Counted from the first letter of the stretch, positions 50,466-59,892 are shown. The stretch: 64,000 bases of DNA from Bradyrhizobium sp. SZCCT0231 (GCF_018130245.1 NZ_JAFCKP010000011.1:124001-188000), one strand, 5' to 3'. Translations and numbers: made by a program. The notes: generated from the sequence alone by a model not told the origin.

Positions 50466-51602
50466 ATGCCGTGGAAGAATCAGGGCGGTGGCCCGTGGGG
50501 CTCGGGTCCAAAGGGACCATGGGGCTCAGGTCCGCAACCGGTCGGGCCGAGGCCGCCGGATCTGGAGGACCTTCTGCGGCGCGGCCAGGACCGCCTCCAG
50601 CAGATCATGCCGGGCGGCTATTTCTCCGGTGTCGGCATCACGCTGATCATCCTGCTGATCGTTGCATTCTGGCTGCTGTCGGGCTTCTTCCGCGTGCAGT
50701 CCGAAGAGCTCGGCGTCGTGCTGCGCTTCGGCAAGCATGTCCGCACCGTGCAGCCGGGCCTGAACTACCATCTGCCTTATCCGATCGAGACAGTGCTGCT
50801 GCCCAAGGCGCTGCGCGTCAACACCATCTCCATCGGCATGACGCTGATCGACGATCCGGCGCGGCGCGGCCGCTCAGTTCGTGACGTGCCGGAAGAGAGC
50901 CTGATGCTGACCGGCGACGAGAACATCGTCGACGTCGACTTCACCGTGCTCTGGCGCATCAAGCCGGACGGCGTCGGCGATTTCCTCTTCAACATCCAGA
51001 ATCCCGAAGGCACCGTGAAGGCGGTCGCCGAGAGCGCGATGCGCGAGGTGATCGGCCGCTCGCAGATCCAGCCGATCCTGACCGGCGCGCGGAACGTCAC
51101 CGAGCAGAACGTGCATGAACTGATCCAGAGGACCCTGGACAGCTACGGCGCGGGCATTCAAATCAGCCAGGTGCAGATGCAGAAGGTGGATCCGCCGGCG
51201 CAGGTGATCGACGCCTTCCGCGACGTGCAGGCGGCGCGCGCCAATCTCGAGCAGCTGCAGAACGAAGCGCAGACCTACGCCAACCAGGTGGTGCCGCAAG
51301 CGCGCGGACGTGCAGCGCAGATCCTTCAGGCCGCCGAAGGCTACAAGGAGCAGGCGGTCGCCGAGGCCAAGGGCCAGAGCGCGCGCTTTCTGAAAGTTTA
51401 CGAGGAATACAAGAAGGCGCCCGACGTGACGCGTGAACGGATCTATCTTGAGACGATGGAGCGCGTCCTCGGCGGCGCCGACAAGCTCGTCTATGACGGC
51501 GGCGCCTCGGGGCAGGGCATCGTGCCCTATCTGCCGCTTCCCGAACTGACGACCAAGCGGCCGCCTACCACCGGTCCGCAGTCGAGCGGAGGCAGCCGAT
51601 GA
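50466..51602 (+). CDS. hflK: HflK, FtsH protease modulator
   Basis: A 378-residue inner-membrane SPFH (prohibitin-like) protein. A Gly/Pro/Trp-rich cytoplasmic N-terminus (WKNQGGGPWGSGPKGPWGSG) precedes one membrane helix (ITLIILLIVAFWLLSGFF). The periplasmic SPFH domain includes FRVQSEELGVVLRFGKHVRT, followed by a coiled coil (about 230-310). With HflC it forms the complex that controls FtsH proteolysis. GAGGAGAG precedes ATG 50466, and the stop overlaps hflC. Confidence 0.96.
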   Translation: MPWKNQGGGPWGSGPKGPWGSGPQPVGPRPPDLEDLLRRGQDRLQQIMPGGYFSGVGITLIILLIVAFWLLSGFFRVQSEELGVVLRFGKHVRTVQPGLNYHLPYPIETVLLPKALRVNTISIGMTLIDDPARRGRSVRDVPEESLMLTGDENIVDVDFTVLWRIKPDGVGDFLFNIQNPEGTVKAVAESAMREVIGRSQIQPILTGARNVTEQNVHELIQRTLDSYGAGIQISQVQMQKVDPPAQVIDAFRDVQAARANLEQLQNEAQTYANQVVPQARGRAAQILQAAEGYKEQAVAEAKGQSARFLKVYEEYKKAPDVTRERIYLETMERVLGGADKLVYDGGASGQGIVPYLPLPELTTKRPPTTGPQSSGGSR

Positions 51603-52495
51603 GGTCTCCGGTTACAGGTTTCGTCACGCTGCTCGGGCTGCTCCTGGTCCTGATCGTCGGCTACATGTCGCTGTTCACGGTACAGCAGACCGAGCAGACC
51701 ATCGTGCTCCAGTTCGGCCGGCCCGTCGACGTCGTCACCGCGCCCGGCCTGCATTTCAAGGCGCCGTGGAATTCGGTGATCAACATCGACAAGCGGATCC
51801 TCGACCTGGAGAATCCGTCGCAGGAAGCGATCGCGTCCGACCAGAAGCGGCTCGTCGTCGACGCCTTCGCACGCTACCGCATCAAGGATGCGCTGCGCTT
51901 CTATCAAAGCATCGGCTCGATCCAGGCTGCCAACATCCAGCTCACCACGCTCCTGAACGCGGCGCTGCGCCGCGTGCTCGGCGAGGTCACCTTCATCAAC
52001 GTGGTGCGCGACGACCGCGAGAAGCTGATGCTGCGCATCCGCGACCAGCTGGATCGCGAGGCGGACGGCTACGGCATCGAGGTCGTCGACGTCCGGATCC
52101 GCCGTGCCGACCTGCCGGAGCAGAACAGCCAGGCGGTCTATCTGCGCATGAAGACCGAGCGTGAGCGCGAGGCCGCCGAGTTCCGTGCACAGGGTGGACA
52201 GAAGGCGCAGGAGATCAAGTCCAAGGCCGACCGCGAGGCCACCGTCATCGTCGCAGAGGCCAATTCGCAGGCCGAGCAGACCCGCGGTGCAGGCGATGCC
52301 GAGCGCAACCGCCTGTTTGCGGAAGCGTACAGCAAGGACGCCGACTTCTTCGCCTTCTACCGGTCGATGACGGCCTATGAGAACGGGCTGCGTTCGAACG
52401 ACACCCGCTTCCTGCTGCGGCCGGACTCGGATTTCTTCCGGTACTTCAGTAATCCGTCCGGCAAGATGGCGACCGAGACGCCGGCGAAGCCGTAA
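51599..52495 (+). CDS. hflC: HflC, FtsH protease modulator
   Basis: A 298-residue SPFH partner of HflK. The N-terminal membrane helix (GFVTLLGLLLVLIVGYMSLF) leads into QQTEQTIVLQFGRPVDVVTA, the conserved VVDAFARYRIKDALRF and the coiled-coil segment EREAAEFRAQGGQKAQEIKS. It starts in a 4-bp ATGA overlap with hflK, ensuring equal synthesis of both subunits. Confidence 0.96.
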   Translation: MRSPVTGFVTLLGLLLVLIVGYMSLFTVQQTEQTIVLQFGRPVDVVTAPGLHFKAPWNSVINIDKRILDLENPSQEAIASDQKRLVVDAFARYRIKDALRFYQSIGSIQAANIQLTTLLNAALRRVLGEVTFINVVRDDREKLMLRIRDQLDREADGYGIEVVDVRIRRADLPEQNSQAVYLRMKTEREREAAEFRAQGGQKAQEIKSKADREATVIVAEANSQAEQTRGAGDAERNRLFAEAYSKDADFFAFYRSMTAYENGLRSNDTRFLLRPDSDFFRYFSNPSGKMATETPAKP

Positions 52496-52500
52496 GCCAG

Positions 52501-52530
52501 ACAAGGGCGGCCGGTCTGGCCGCCCTTTGT
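52501..52530 (+). terminator. Hairpin between hflC and the DUF2065 gene
   Basis: ACAAGGGCGGCC-ggtct-GGCCGCCCTTTGT pairs over 12 bp with one bulge. No T-run follows, so it may attenuate rather than end transcription into DUF2065 and degP. Confidence 0.5.
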
Positions 52531-52566
52531 CCAGACAAGAACAGTGTACCGGGAGGTTCCATTCCG

Positions 52567-52773
52567 ATGAGGTCCATTGCGTTCGCCGACTTCCTCATCG
52601 GCCTGGGCATCCTGTTCGTGCTGGAAGGCTTGATGTTCGCGGCCAGTCCCAACTGGATGCGCAAAGCGATGAAGAGCGCCATCGCCACGCCGGACAACAT
52701 CCTGCGGGCGGTCGGGATCGGCTCGGCCGTGGCCGGTCTGGTCCTGATCTGGGTTATGCGGCGCCCGATTTAG
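52567..52773 (+). CDS. DUF2065 small membrane protein
   Basis: A 68-residue protein with two helices: SIAFADFLIGLGILFVLEGL and RAVGIGSAVAGLVLIWVMRR, the DUF2065 (YjeT-like) family. It characteristically sits next to hflC. GGGAGG lies 10 bp before ATG 52567. Function is unknown, but its conserved position links it to HflKC/FtsH. Confidence 0.85.
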   Translation: MRSIAFADFLIGLGILFVLEGLMFAASPNWMRKAMKSAIATPDNILRAVGIGSAVAGLVLIWVMRRPI

Positions 52774-52916
52774 GCATCGAGCCCAACGCCAAAGTGAAGG
52801 CGCCAGACTGGTTTTCGCCCTATTATCGGGTTCTTGAGGCCCGTTAAGCTCCGCGCTTGCGCCGTGCCCCCGTTCGAGCGCAGTCTGGCGCCGAATCCCT
52901 TTGTCTGGAGATCACA

Positions 52917-54443
52917 ATGACCGCTGCCACCACTGCCCCGTCCCGCTCGCGCCGTTGCGTGCGACTTGGTGTGCGAATTGGGCTGGCCGCGCTCGCCGTC
53001 GGTGCTTTCAGCGCATTCGGCACGCCGACCCATGCGCGCGGACCGGATGGCATCGCCGACGTCGCCGAGAAGGTGATCGACGCGGTCGTCAACATCTCGA
53101 CCTCGCAGACGCTCGAGACCAAGGGCGGCGGCAGCAACACCATGCCGCAACTGCCGCCCGGCTCGCCGTTCGAGGAGTTCTTCGACGACTTCTTCAAGAA
53201 CCGCCGGGGTCCCGGTGGCGGCAGCAAGGGCGGCGAGCGCGGCGACAACAACCCGCCGCGCAAGACCAACTCGCTCGGTTCCGGCTTCATCATCGACACG
53301 TCAGGCGTCGTCGTCACCAACAACCACGTCATTGCGGATGCCGACGAGATCCACGTCATCCTCAACGACGGAACCAAGATCAAGGCCGAGCTGGTCGGCG
53401 TCGACAAGAAGACCGATCTCGCCGTGCTCAAGATCAAGCCGCCGAAGCCGCTGGTCGCGGTGAAGTTCGGCGATAGCGACAAGCTGCGCCTCGGCGACTG
53501 GGTGGTCGCGATCGGCAACCCCTTCAGCCTGGGCGGCACGGTGACCGCCGGCATCGTCTCGGCCAAGAACCGCGACATCTCCTCAGGGCCGTATGACAGC
53601 TACATCCAGACCGACGCCTCCATTAATCGCGGCAATTCCGGCGGTCCGCTGTTCAACCTCGACGGCGACGTCATCGGCGTCAACACGCTGATCATCTCGC
53701 CCTCCGGCGGCTCCATCGGCATCGGCTTCGCCGTGCCGTCGAAGACGGTAGTGGGCGTCGTCGACCAGCTCCGCCAGTTCGGCGAGCTGCGCCGCGGCTG
53801 GCTTGGCGTGCGTATCCAGAGCGTCACCGACGAGATCGCCGAGAGCCTCAACATCAAGCCCGCGCGCGGTGCGCTGGTCGCCGGCGTCGACGACAAGGGC
53901 CCGGCCAAGCCCGCCGGCATCGAGCCCGGCGACGTCGTCGTCAAGTTCGACGGCAAGGACGTCAAGGACCCGAAGGACCTGTCCCGCGTCGTCGCCGATA
54001 CGGCGGTCGGCAAGGAGGTCGATGTCGTCATCATCCGCAAGGGCCAGGAAGAGACCAAGAAGGTCACGCTCGGCCGCCTGCAGGATCCGGAAAAGGTGCA
54101 GGCCGCGGTGAAGACCGACGAGCCGGCGCCCGAGAAGCCGGTGACTCAGAAGGCGCTTGGCCTCGATCTCGCAACGCTGAGCAAGGATCTGCGCACGCGC
54201 TACAAGATCAAGGACAGCGTCAAAGGCGTGGTCGTCACCAACGTCGACGCCAATTCGGACGCCGCCGAGAAGCGCCTGTCTGCCGGCGATGTCATCGTCG
54301 AGGTGGCGCAGGAGGCGGTGTCGAGCGGCTCCGACATCCAGAAGCGCGTCGATCAGCTCAAGAAGGACGGCAAGAAATCGGTGCTGCTGCTGGTCTCGAA
54401 CGGCGAGGGCGAGCTGCGCTTCGTCGCGCTGAGCGTGCAGTAA
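52917..54443 (+). CDS. degP: DegP/HtrA-family periplasmic serine protease (Do protease)
   Basis: A 508-residue periplasmic protease/chaperone. After a signal peptide (to about 41), the trypsin-like domain has the triad His137 (TNNHVIA), Asp167 (KTDLAV) and Ser241 (RGNSGGPLF). Two PDZ domains follow (about 285-375 and 410-505). It degrades misfolded envelope proteins. GGAG sits 7 bp before ATG 52917. It closes the hflK-hflC-DUF2065-degP block of membrane quality control. Confidence 0.95.
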   Translation: MTAATTAPSRSRRCVRLGVRIGLAALAVGAFSAFGTPTHARGPDGIADVAEKVIDAVVNISTSQTLETKGGGSNTMPQLPPGSPFEEFFDDFFKNRRGPGGGSKGGERGDNNPPRKTNSLGSGFIIDTSGVVVTNNHVIADADEIHVILNDGTKIKAELVGVDKKTDLAVLKIKPPKPLVAVKFGDSDKLRLGDWVVAIGNPFSLGGTVTAGIVSAKNRDISSGPYDSYIQTDASINRGNSGGPLFNLDGDVIGVNTLIISPSGGSIGIGFAVPSKTVVGVVDQLRQFGELRRGWLGVRIQSVTDEIAESLNIKPARGALVAGVDDKGPAKPAGIEPGDVVVKFDGKDVKDPKDLSRVVADTAVGKEVDVVIIRKGQEETKKVTLGRLQDPEKVQAAVKTDEPAPEKPVTQKALGLDLATLSKDLRTRYKIKDSVKGVVVTNVDANSDAAEKRLSAGDVIVEVAQEAVSSGSDIQKRVDQLKKDGKKSVLLLVSNGEGELRFVALSVQ

Positions 54444-54473
54444 GGGGAGCTGTTCGCGCCACACTCACTGTCA

Positions 54474-54592
54474 TCACCCGCCTAGTGCGCAATTGCGCAC
54501 AGGGGCGGTGATCCAGTATTCCAGAGCCAGTGCGGGATACGGAGAAGCCGCGGCGTACTGGATGCCCCGCCTTCGCGTGGCATGACGGGGAG
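54474..54592. repeat. Intergenic palindromic repeat with a 16-bp perfect palindrome
   Basis: The element contains GTGCGCAATTGCGCAC (54485-54500), identical to the palindrome in the repeat after ilvC (63908-63923). It also has the flanking words GTGATCCAGTATTCCAGAGC and TACTGGATGCCCCGCC that recur in the repeats around the dehydratase gene at 58.6 and 59.8 kb. It separates convergent degP and serB. Confidence 0.75.
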
Positions 54593-54595
54593 GCT

Positions 54596-55501
54596 TTACC
54601 CCTCCACGAACTCGTCCCGCCGATACCCCTGCGCATAGAGCAACGCGGTGAGATCGCCATGATCGATCCGCGCCGCAGCGGCGGCCGCAACGGCCGGCTT
54701 GGCGTGATAGGCCACACCCAGCCCCGCCGCCTGGATCATCGCGAGATCGTTGGCGCCGTCGCCGACCACGACCGAGTCGATGTCGTCGAGATCGAACGAC
54801 TCCATCAAATCCACCAGCGTCGCCAGCTTCGCGGCGCGGCCGAGGATCGGCTCCTTCACCTCGCCGGTGAACTTGCCGTCGCGCACGACGAGCTCGTTGG
54901 CGCGGTTCTCCTGGAAGCCGATCTTGGCGGCGACCGCGCTCGTGAACACGGTAAAACCGCCGGAGACGAGGCAGGTATAGGCGCCGTTCGCGCGCATGGT
55001 CGCGACCAGCTCACGGCCGCCGGACGTCAGCGTGATGCGCTTGTCCAGCACCTCGTCGACGACGCTGGCGGGAAGATCCTTCAGCAGCGCGACGCGCTCG
55101 CGCAGCGCCGGCTCGAACTCGATCTCGCCGCGCATCGCGCGTTCGGTGATGCCTGCGACATGGGCCTTCATCCCGACCAGGTCGGCGAGCTCGTCGATGC
55201 ATTCCTGGCCGATCATGGTGGAATCCATGTCGGCGAGAAAAAGCTTCTTGCGCCGGAAGCCGACTGGCTGCACGACGATGTCGATGGGCAGGTCGCCGCG
55301 GAGCTCGCGCAACCGCTGCTCGATGGCGTGGCGGTCGCCTTCGAGGTTACTGTCGGCGCCGAAGGGAATGTCGACCGCAACCCCGTCGAACAGCCAGCGC
55401 GCGGGAGCTGCCTGAGGCAGCACGGCGCGGGCGCCGTCGACGATGGTCGAGTCGAGCGCGGGATTGTCAGGGTTGCAGATCAGCGTGGCAACGAGGGACA
55501 T
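54596..55501 (-). CDS. serB: Phosphoserine phosphatase
   Basis: A 301-residue HAD phosphatase for the last step of serine synthesis. An N-terminal small domain ([20 protein letters not shown]) precedes the HAD motifs: [10 protein letters not shown] (the DxDST nucleophile loop), LTSGGRELV and VSGGFTVF (motif II region), and [20 protein letters not shown] (motif III). ATG 55501 lies only 11 bp from the divergent miaA start. No Shine-Dalgarno is visible for serB, so it could be leaderless. Confidence 0.93.
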   Translation of the reverse strand: MSLVATLICNPDNPALDSTIVDGARAVLPQAAPARWLFDGVAVDIPFGADSNLEGDRHAIEQRLRELRGDLPIDIVVQPVGFRRKKLFLADMDSTMIGQECIDELADLVGMKAHVAGITERAMRGEIEFEPALRERVALLKDLPASVVDEVLDKRITLTSGGRELVATMRANGAYTCLVSGGFTVFTSAVAAKIGFQENRANELVVRDGKFTGEVKEPILGRAAKLATLVDLMESFDLDDIDSVVVGDGANDLAMIQAAGLGVAYHAKPAVAAAAAARIDHGDLTALLYAQGYRRDEFVEG

Positions 55502-55512
55502 TTGAGGTTTTC

Positions 55513-56451
55513 GTGAGCGAGGGGCATTCAGGCAAGGCCGTGCTTATCGCAGGCCCGACCGCCAGCGGCAAGTCGGCACTGGCGCTCGAGCTCGCGCTCG
55601 CCACCAACGGTGTCGTCATCAATGCCGATTCCATGCAGGTCTACCGCGACCTCCGCATCATCACGGCGCGGCCGACAGCGGCGGATGAGGCGCTCGTGCC
55701 GCATCGTCTCTATGGCCATGTCGATGCCGCCGTGAACTTCTCGGCTGGAGCCTGGGTAAGTGACGCGGCGAAGGCGCTCGATGAAGCAAGGACCCAGGGC
55801 CGTCTGCCGATCTTCATCGGCGGCACCGGGCTTTATTTCAAGGCGCTGACGGCCGGCCTCTCCGTGGTGCCGCCGATTCCTGCCGAGGTGCGCGACGATG
55901 TGCGCGCGCGGCTGGAACGGAACGGCGTCGAGGCGCTGCACGCGGAACTCGCGCGCCGCGATCCGCGCGCGGCCGAGCGATTGAACCTGCGCGACCGCAC
56001 CCGGATTGCGCGCGCGCTCGAGGTGATCGAGGCAACCGGGCGTTCGCTGCTCGACTGGCACCGGGAGGGGCAGCCACCGCTGCTGCCGAAGGACAGTTTT
56101 CGCGCGGTGTTTCTCGCCCCCGAACGCGACGAGCTGTATGCCCGCATCGATGCCCGCTTCGATGCCATGCTGGGTGCCGGTGCGCTCAGGGAAGTCGAGC
56201 GGCTCGCCGCCAGATACCTCGATCCGCTGCTGCCGGCGATGAAAGCCCATGGCGTGCCCGCCTTGATCCGCCATCTGCGCGGCGAGTTCAGCCTGGAGGA
56301 GGCCGCCAGCATTGGGTGCGCCGACACCCGCCATTACGCCAAGCGGCAATTCACCTGGTTCCGGCACCAATTGCCAGAGTTCGAATGGGTGAAGCCGGAT
56401 GCGGCGAGGGGATGGCTCGCGGCGATCGTGAATGCGGCGGACCCGGGTTGA
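55513..56451 (+). CDS. miaA: tRNA dimethylallyltransferase
   Basis: A 312-residue enzyme adding dimethylallyl to A37 of tRNAs that read UNN codons. The P-loop GPTASGKS occupies residues 14-21, [11 protein letters not shown] follows, and [11 protein letters not shown] and the tail [15 protein letters not shown] are intact. The start is GTG 55513 with TGAGG 6 bp upstream. It is divergent from serB, with only 11 bp between start codons. Confidence 0.95.
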   Translation: MSEGHSGKAVLIAGPTASGKSALALELALATNGVVINADSMQVYRDLRIITARPTAADEALVPHRLYGHVDAAVNFSAGAWVSDAAKALDEARTQGRLPIFIGGTGLYFKALTAGLSVVPPIPAEVRDDVRARLERNGVEALHAELARRDPRAAERLNLRDRTRIARALEVIEATGRSLLDWHREGQPPLLPKDSFRAVFLAPERDELYARIDARFDAMLGAGALREVERLAARYLDPLLPAMKAHGVPALIRHLRGEFSLEEAASIGCADTRHYAKRQFTWFRHQLPEFEWVKPDAARGWLAAIVNAADPG

Positions 56452-56545
56452 CGCGCTTTTGTGCGCGGTTCCGGGAATTTACCCCTCGCCGAACCCCGGG
56501 AACACCGCTACACTGCCAAAATCGCGCGGAAGCGGCCGCATTGCC

Positions 56546-56573
56546 TTGACATCCGGGCTTTGGCCGCTATGTT
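56546..56573 (+). promoter_or_regulatory. Sigma-70-like promoter of the ilvI leader
   Basis: TTGACA (56546-56551), a 16-bp spacer and TATGTT (56568-56573) predict a transcript starting near 56580, about 26 nt before the leader peptide. Confidence 0.7.
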
Positions 56574-56605
56574 TCGCGCAACCTTTGGGAAGCCGAGCGC
56601 CTGCC

Positions 56606-56671
56606 ATGCGTAACATTATTACCAAACTCCTTATCGCCGTCGTACCCAGGCACACCGCCGGGGATGGCTAG
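56606..56671 (+). CDS. Branched-chain amino acid attenuator leader peptide
   Basis: A 21-residue peptide MRNIITKLLIAVVPRHTAGD plus Gly, ending in TAG. Seven of residues 4-13 are Ile, Leu or Val in the pattern II..LLI.VV, the mark of an ilv leader. Ribosome stalling at these codons when charged tRNA is scarce would alter folding of the downstream hairpins. It is placed between a good promoter and a T-run terminator ahead of ilvI. Confidence 0.85.
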   Translation: MRNIITKLLIAVVPRHTAGDG

Positions 56672-56726
56672 CTGCCATCCACAAGACAGGCGGTGTGCAT
56701 GGGCCCTCTTCGGGGCCTTTTTTATT
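56651..56726 (+). terminator. Transcription attenuator of ilvI
   Basis: A bipartite hairpin pairs CACACCGCC with GGCGGTGTG (56651-56659/56689-56697) and contains an inner stem GGATGGC-tagct-GCCATCC (56662-56680). It is followed by the terminator stem GGCCC/GGGCC (56702-56717) and six T residues (56718-56723). The first arm overlaps the end of the leader peptide, so ribosome position can choose between structures. I could not derive the antiterminator pairing by eye. Confidence 0.8.
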
Positions 56727-56780
56727 TCCCGAACCCGACACGAATGAAGCCGCTGGCAACAGCGCATCCGGAGCAAGCCA

Positions 56781-58556
56781 ATGAGCGACAAGAGCCACGA
56801 TCCGAACCAGATGACCGGCGCCGCGATGATCGTCCGCGCGCTCATCGATCACGGCGTGACCGACATTTTCGGCTATCCCGGCGGCGCCGTGCTTCCGATC
56901 TACGACGAGATCTTCCAGCAGAGCGAGGTCCAGCACATCCTGGTCCGCCACGAGCAGGGCGCGGGCCACGCCGCCGAGGGTTATGCGCGTTCGACCGGCA
57001 AGCCCGGCGTTGCGCTGGTGACCTCCGGCCCCGGCGCCACCAACATGGTGACGCCGCTCACCGATGCGCTGATGGACTCCATTCCGCTGGTCTGCATCTC
57101 CGGCCAGGTGCCGACGCATCTGATCGGCAACGACGCCTTCCAGGAATGCGACACCGTCGGCATCACGCGTCCCTGCACCAAGCACAATTGGCTGGTGCGC
57201 GACGTCAACGATCTCGCCAAGGTGCTGCACGAAGCCTTCTACGTCGCAACCTCCGGCCGTCCCGGGCCGGTGCTGGTCGACGTTCCCAAGGACGTGCAGT
57301 TCGCGACCGGCACCTATCATCCGCCGCGCAAGTCCGACGTGCACCGGTCCTACGCGCCGCGCGTGAAGGGCGATGCGACGCAGATCCGCAAGGCCGTCTC
57401 GCTGCTCGCGAACGCCAAGCGCCCCGTGATCTACAGCGGCGGCGGCGTGATCAATTCCGGCCCCGAGGCAACCAAGCTGCTGCGCGAACTGGTCGAGGTC
57501 ACCGGATTCCCGATCACCTCGACGCTGATGGGCCTCGGCGCTTATCCGGCGTCTGGCAAGAACTGGCTCGGCATGCTCGGCATGCACGGCACCTACGAGG
57601 CCAACATGACCATGCATGATTGCGACGTCATGCTGTGCGTCGGCGCGCGCTTCGACGACCGTATCACCGGCCGCGTCGATGCGTTCTCCCCGGGCTCGAA
57701 GAAGATCCACATCGACATCGATCCGTCCTCGATCAACAAGAACATCCGGGTCGACGTGCCGATCATCGGCGATTGCGGCAACATCCTCGGCGACATCCTC
57801 CAGGTGTTCAAGGCGGAGGCGAAGAAGCCCGACGTCAAGTCGTGGTGGCAGCAGATCGCGCAATGGCGCGCCCGCAACTCGCTCTACTACAAGAAGAGCG
57901 ACGACGTCATCCTGCCGCAGCACGCGATCCAGAGCCTGTTCGAGGCGACGCGCGGCAAGGATACGTACATCACGACCGAGGTCGGCCAGCATCAGATGTG
58001 GGCGGCGCAGTTCTACGGCTTCGAGGAGCCGCATCGCTGGATGACGTCGGGTGGTCTCGGCACCATGGGTTATGGGCTGCCGGCCGCGGTCGGCGTGCAG
58101 GTTGCCCATCCCGATAGCCTCGTCATCGACATTGCGGGCGATGCCTCGGTGCAGATGACGATGCAGGAGATGTCGACGGCCGTGCAGTACGAGCTGCCGA
58201 TCAAGATCTTCATCCTGAACAACCAGTACATGGGCATGGTGCGGCAGTGGCAGCAGCTGCTGCACGGCAACCGCTTGTCGCATTCCTACTCGGAGGCGCT
58301 GCCGGACTTCGTCAAGCTCGCGGAAGCCTATGGCGCCGTCGGTCTCCAGGTGTACAAGCCTGCGGATCTCGAGGGCGCCATCAAGGAAATGATCTCGGTC
58401 AAGCGTCCGGTGCTGTTCGACTGCCGCGTCGCGGCGCTCGAAAACTGCTTCCCGATGATCCCCTCCGGCAAGGCGCACAACGAGATGCTGCTGCCGGAGC
58501 AGGCCAACGACGAAGCCACCGCCAAGGCGTTCGCCGCCGGCAAGGCGCTGGTGTGA
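56781..58556 (+). CDS. ilvI: Acetolactate synthase large subunit
   Basis: A 591-residue ThDP enzyme catalysing the first common step of valine, leucine and isoleucine synthesis. The activating Glu58 is in RHEQGAGHAAEGYAR. FAD/central-domain motifs include GLGAYPASGKNWLGMLGMHG, and the ThDP-Mg motif is GDASVQMTMQEMSTAVQY, ending in ILNNQYMG. GGAG lies 8 bp before ATG 56781. Expression is predicted to be attenuated through the leader peptide. The small subunit is not next to it but 1.36 kb downstream, after a dehydratase-like gene. Confidence 0.96.
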   Translation: MSDKSHDPNQMTGAAMIVRALIDHGVTDIFGYPGGAVLPIYDEIFQQSEVQHILVRHEQGAGHAAEGYARSTGKPGVALVTSGPGATNMVTPLTDALMDSIPLVCISGQVPTHLIGNDAFQECDTVGITRPCTKHNWLVRDVNDLAKVLHEAFYVATSGRPGPVLVDVPKDVQFATGTYHPPRKSDVHRSYAPRVKGDATQIRKAVSLLANAKRPVIYSGGGVINSGPEATKLLRELVEVTGFPITSTLMGLGAYPASGKNWLGMLGMHGTYEANMTMHDCDVMLCVGARFDDRITGRVDAFSPGSKKIHIDIDPSSINKNIRVDVPIIGDCGNILGDILQVFKAEAKKPDVKSWWQQIAQWRARNSLYYKKSDDVILPQHAIQSLFEATRGKDTYITTEVGQHQMWAAQFYGFEEPHRWMTSGGLGTMGYGLPAAVGVQVAHPDSLVIDIAGDASVQMTMQEMSTAVQYELPIKIFILNNQYMGMVRQWQQLLHGNRLSHSYSEALPDFVKLAEAYGAVGLQVYKPADLEGAIKEMISVKRPVLFDCRVAALENCFPMIPSGKAHNEMLLPEQANDEATAKAFAAGKALV

Positions 58557-58577
58557 GCGCGATGGTCACAAACTCCG

Positions 58578-58716
58578 CTGTCATCGCCCGGCTTGACCGG
58601 GCGATCCAGTACGCCGCGGCCTCTCGATCAATCTCAGGGGGCTCTGGAATACTGGATCCCCGCCGGAGCCTGTCATGGGGCTCGCCGAAGGCGAGACCCG
58701 GTGGCGGGGATGACAG
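58578..58716. repeat. Palindromic intergenic repeat, copy A flanking the dehydratase gene
   Basis: It begins CTGTCATCGCCCGGCTTG and ends in GGGGATGACAG, which is nearly the inverse of the start. The internal CGCCCGG-cttga-CCGGGCG is a perfect stem. The words CGATCCAGTACGCCGCGGCC and CGCTGTCATCG recur in the copy at 59728-59892. Confidence 0.75.
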
Positions 58717-58746
58717 CTGCATGAGATGGTCGATGGAAGGACCACA

Positions 58747-59700
58747 ATGTTCGACCTGAAGGAGCTCGAGCGCGCACATGCGATCGTGGGGCAGGCGGTG
58801 CCGGCAACACCGGCGCATGCCTGGCCGCTGCTCGCCGAGCGTCTCGGCACCGAGGTCGTAGTCAAGCACGAGAACCACACCCCGATCGGCGCCTTCAAGG
58901 TGCGCGGCGGGCTCGTCTATCTCGAACGGCTGAAGCGCGAGCGGCCGAGCACATCAGGCATCATCTCGGCGACGCGCGGCAACCACGGTCAGAGCCTGGC
59001 CTTTGCCGCGGGACGCCACGGCGTGCCGGCGGTGATCTATGTGCCGCGCGGCAACTCGGTCGAGAAGAACCGCGCGATGAAGGCCTTCGGCGCCGAGCTG
59101 GTCGAGCATGGCGAGGACTTTCAGGCGGCAGCCGAAGAGGCCCGGCGGCGCGCCCAATTTACCGGCCTGCACATGGTGCCGTCGTTCCATCCCGATCTCG
59201 TGCTCGGCGTCGCCACCTATGCGCTCGAGTTGTTCAGGTCGGCGCCCGATCTCGACGTCCTCTACGTGCCGATCGGGCAGGGCTCCGGCATCTGCGGCTG
59301 CATCATGGCGCGCGACCTGCTCGGCCTGAAGACCGAGATCGTCGGCGTGCAGTCGACGGAAGCGCCGTCCTACGCGCTGTCGTTCGCCGCCGGCAAGATC
59401 GTGACGACCGAAACCAGCAACACGCGCGCCGACGGCATGGCGACGCGCATTCCGGACGCGGATGCGTTCGCGCTGATCCGCAAGGGCGCCTCGCGCATCG
59501 TGGAGGTCACCGACCACGAGGTCGCGGCCGCGATCCGCGCCTACTGGACCGATACGCACAACCTCGCCGAAGGCGCCGGCGCCGCCGCGCTCGCCGCGGC
59601 TCTGCAAGAAAAGAGCAAGCTGAAGGGCAAGCGCGTCGGTCTCGTGCTGTCCGGAGGCAACATCGATTTCGATCTGTTCAAGCGATGGGTGGTCGCATGA
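58747..59700 (+). CDS. PLP-dependent threonine dehydratase-like enzyme without ACT domain
   Basis: A 317-residue fold-type II PLP enzyme. The Schiff-base Lys51 is in TPIGAFKVRGG, the substrate loop is SATRGNHGQSLAFAAGRHG and the phosphate-binding Gly loop is PIGQGSGICG. The C-terminus LVLSGGNIDFDLFKRW is typical of serine/threonine dehydratases. There is no regulatory ACT domain, so it resembles catabolic or hydroxy-amino-acid dehydratases rather than classical IlvA. If it acts on threonine it would supply 2-oxobutyrate for isoleucine, fitting its place between ilvI and ilvH. GGAAGG precedes ATG 58747. Confidence 0.82.
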   Translation: MFDLKELERAHAIVGQAVPATPAHAWPLLAERLGTEVVVKHENHTPIGAFKVRGGLVYLERLKRERPSTSGIISATRGNHGQSLAFAAGRHGVPAVIYVPRGNSVEKNRAMKAFGAELVEHGEDFQAAAEEARRRAQFTGLHMVPSFHPDLVLGVATYALELFRSAPDLDVLYVPIGQGSGICGCIMARDLLGLKTEIVGVQSTEAPSYALSFAAGKIVTTETSNTRADGMATRIPDADAFALIRKGASRIVEVTDHEVAAAIRAYWTDTHNLAEGAGAAALAAALQEKSKLKGKRVGLVLSGGNIDFDLFKRWVVA

Positions 59701-59727
59701 TTGCGCGAGCGCCCGCCAAATACACCG

Positions 59728-59892
59728 CTGTCATCGTCCGGCTTGCCGCCTCCGCTAAAGCTTCGGCGCGCCTGAATCCGCAAACCCCGTCGAAGCCTTG
59801 GCGTAGACGGGACCGGACGATCCAGCACGCCGCGGCCCTGGTGGGAATCTCGACGCCGGTGACTACTGGATGCCCCTTCGCGGGGCATGACA
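59728..59892. repeat. Palindromic intergenic repeat, copy B flanking the dehydratase gene
   Basis: It shares CTGTCATCG, CCGGCTTG and CGATCCAGCACGCCGCGGCC with copy A, has a longer middle, and ends TACTGGATGCCCCTTCGCGG followed by GGCATGACA. The last part also matches the repeat at 54474-54592. Confidence 0.75.
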
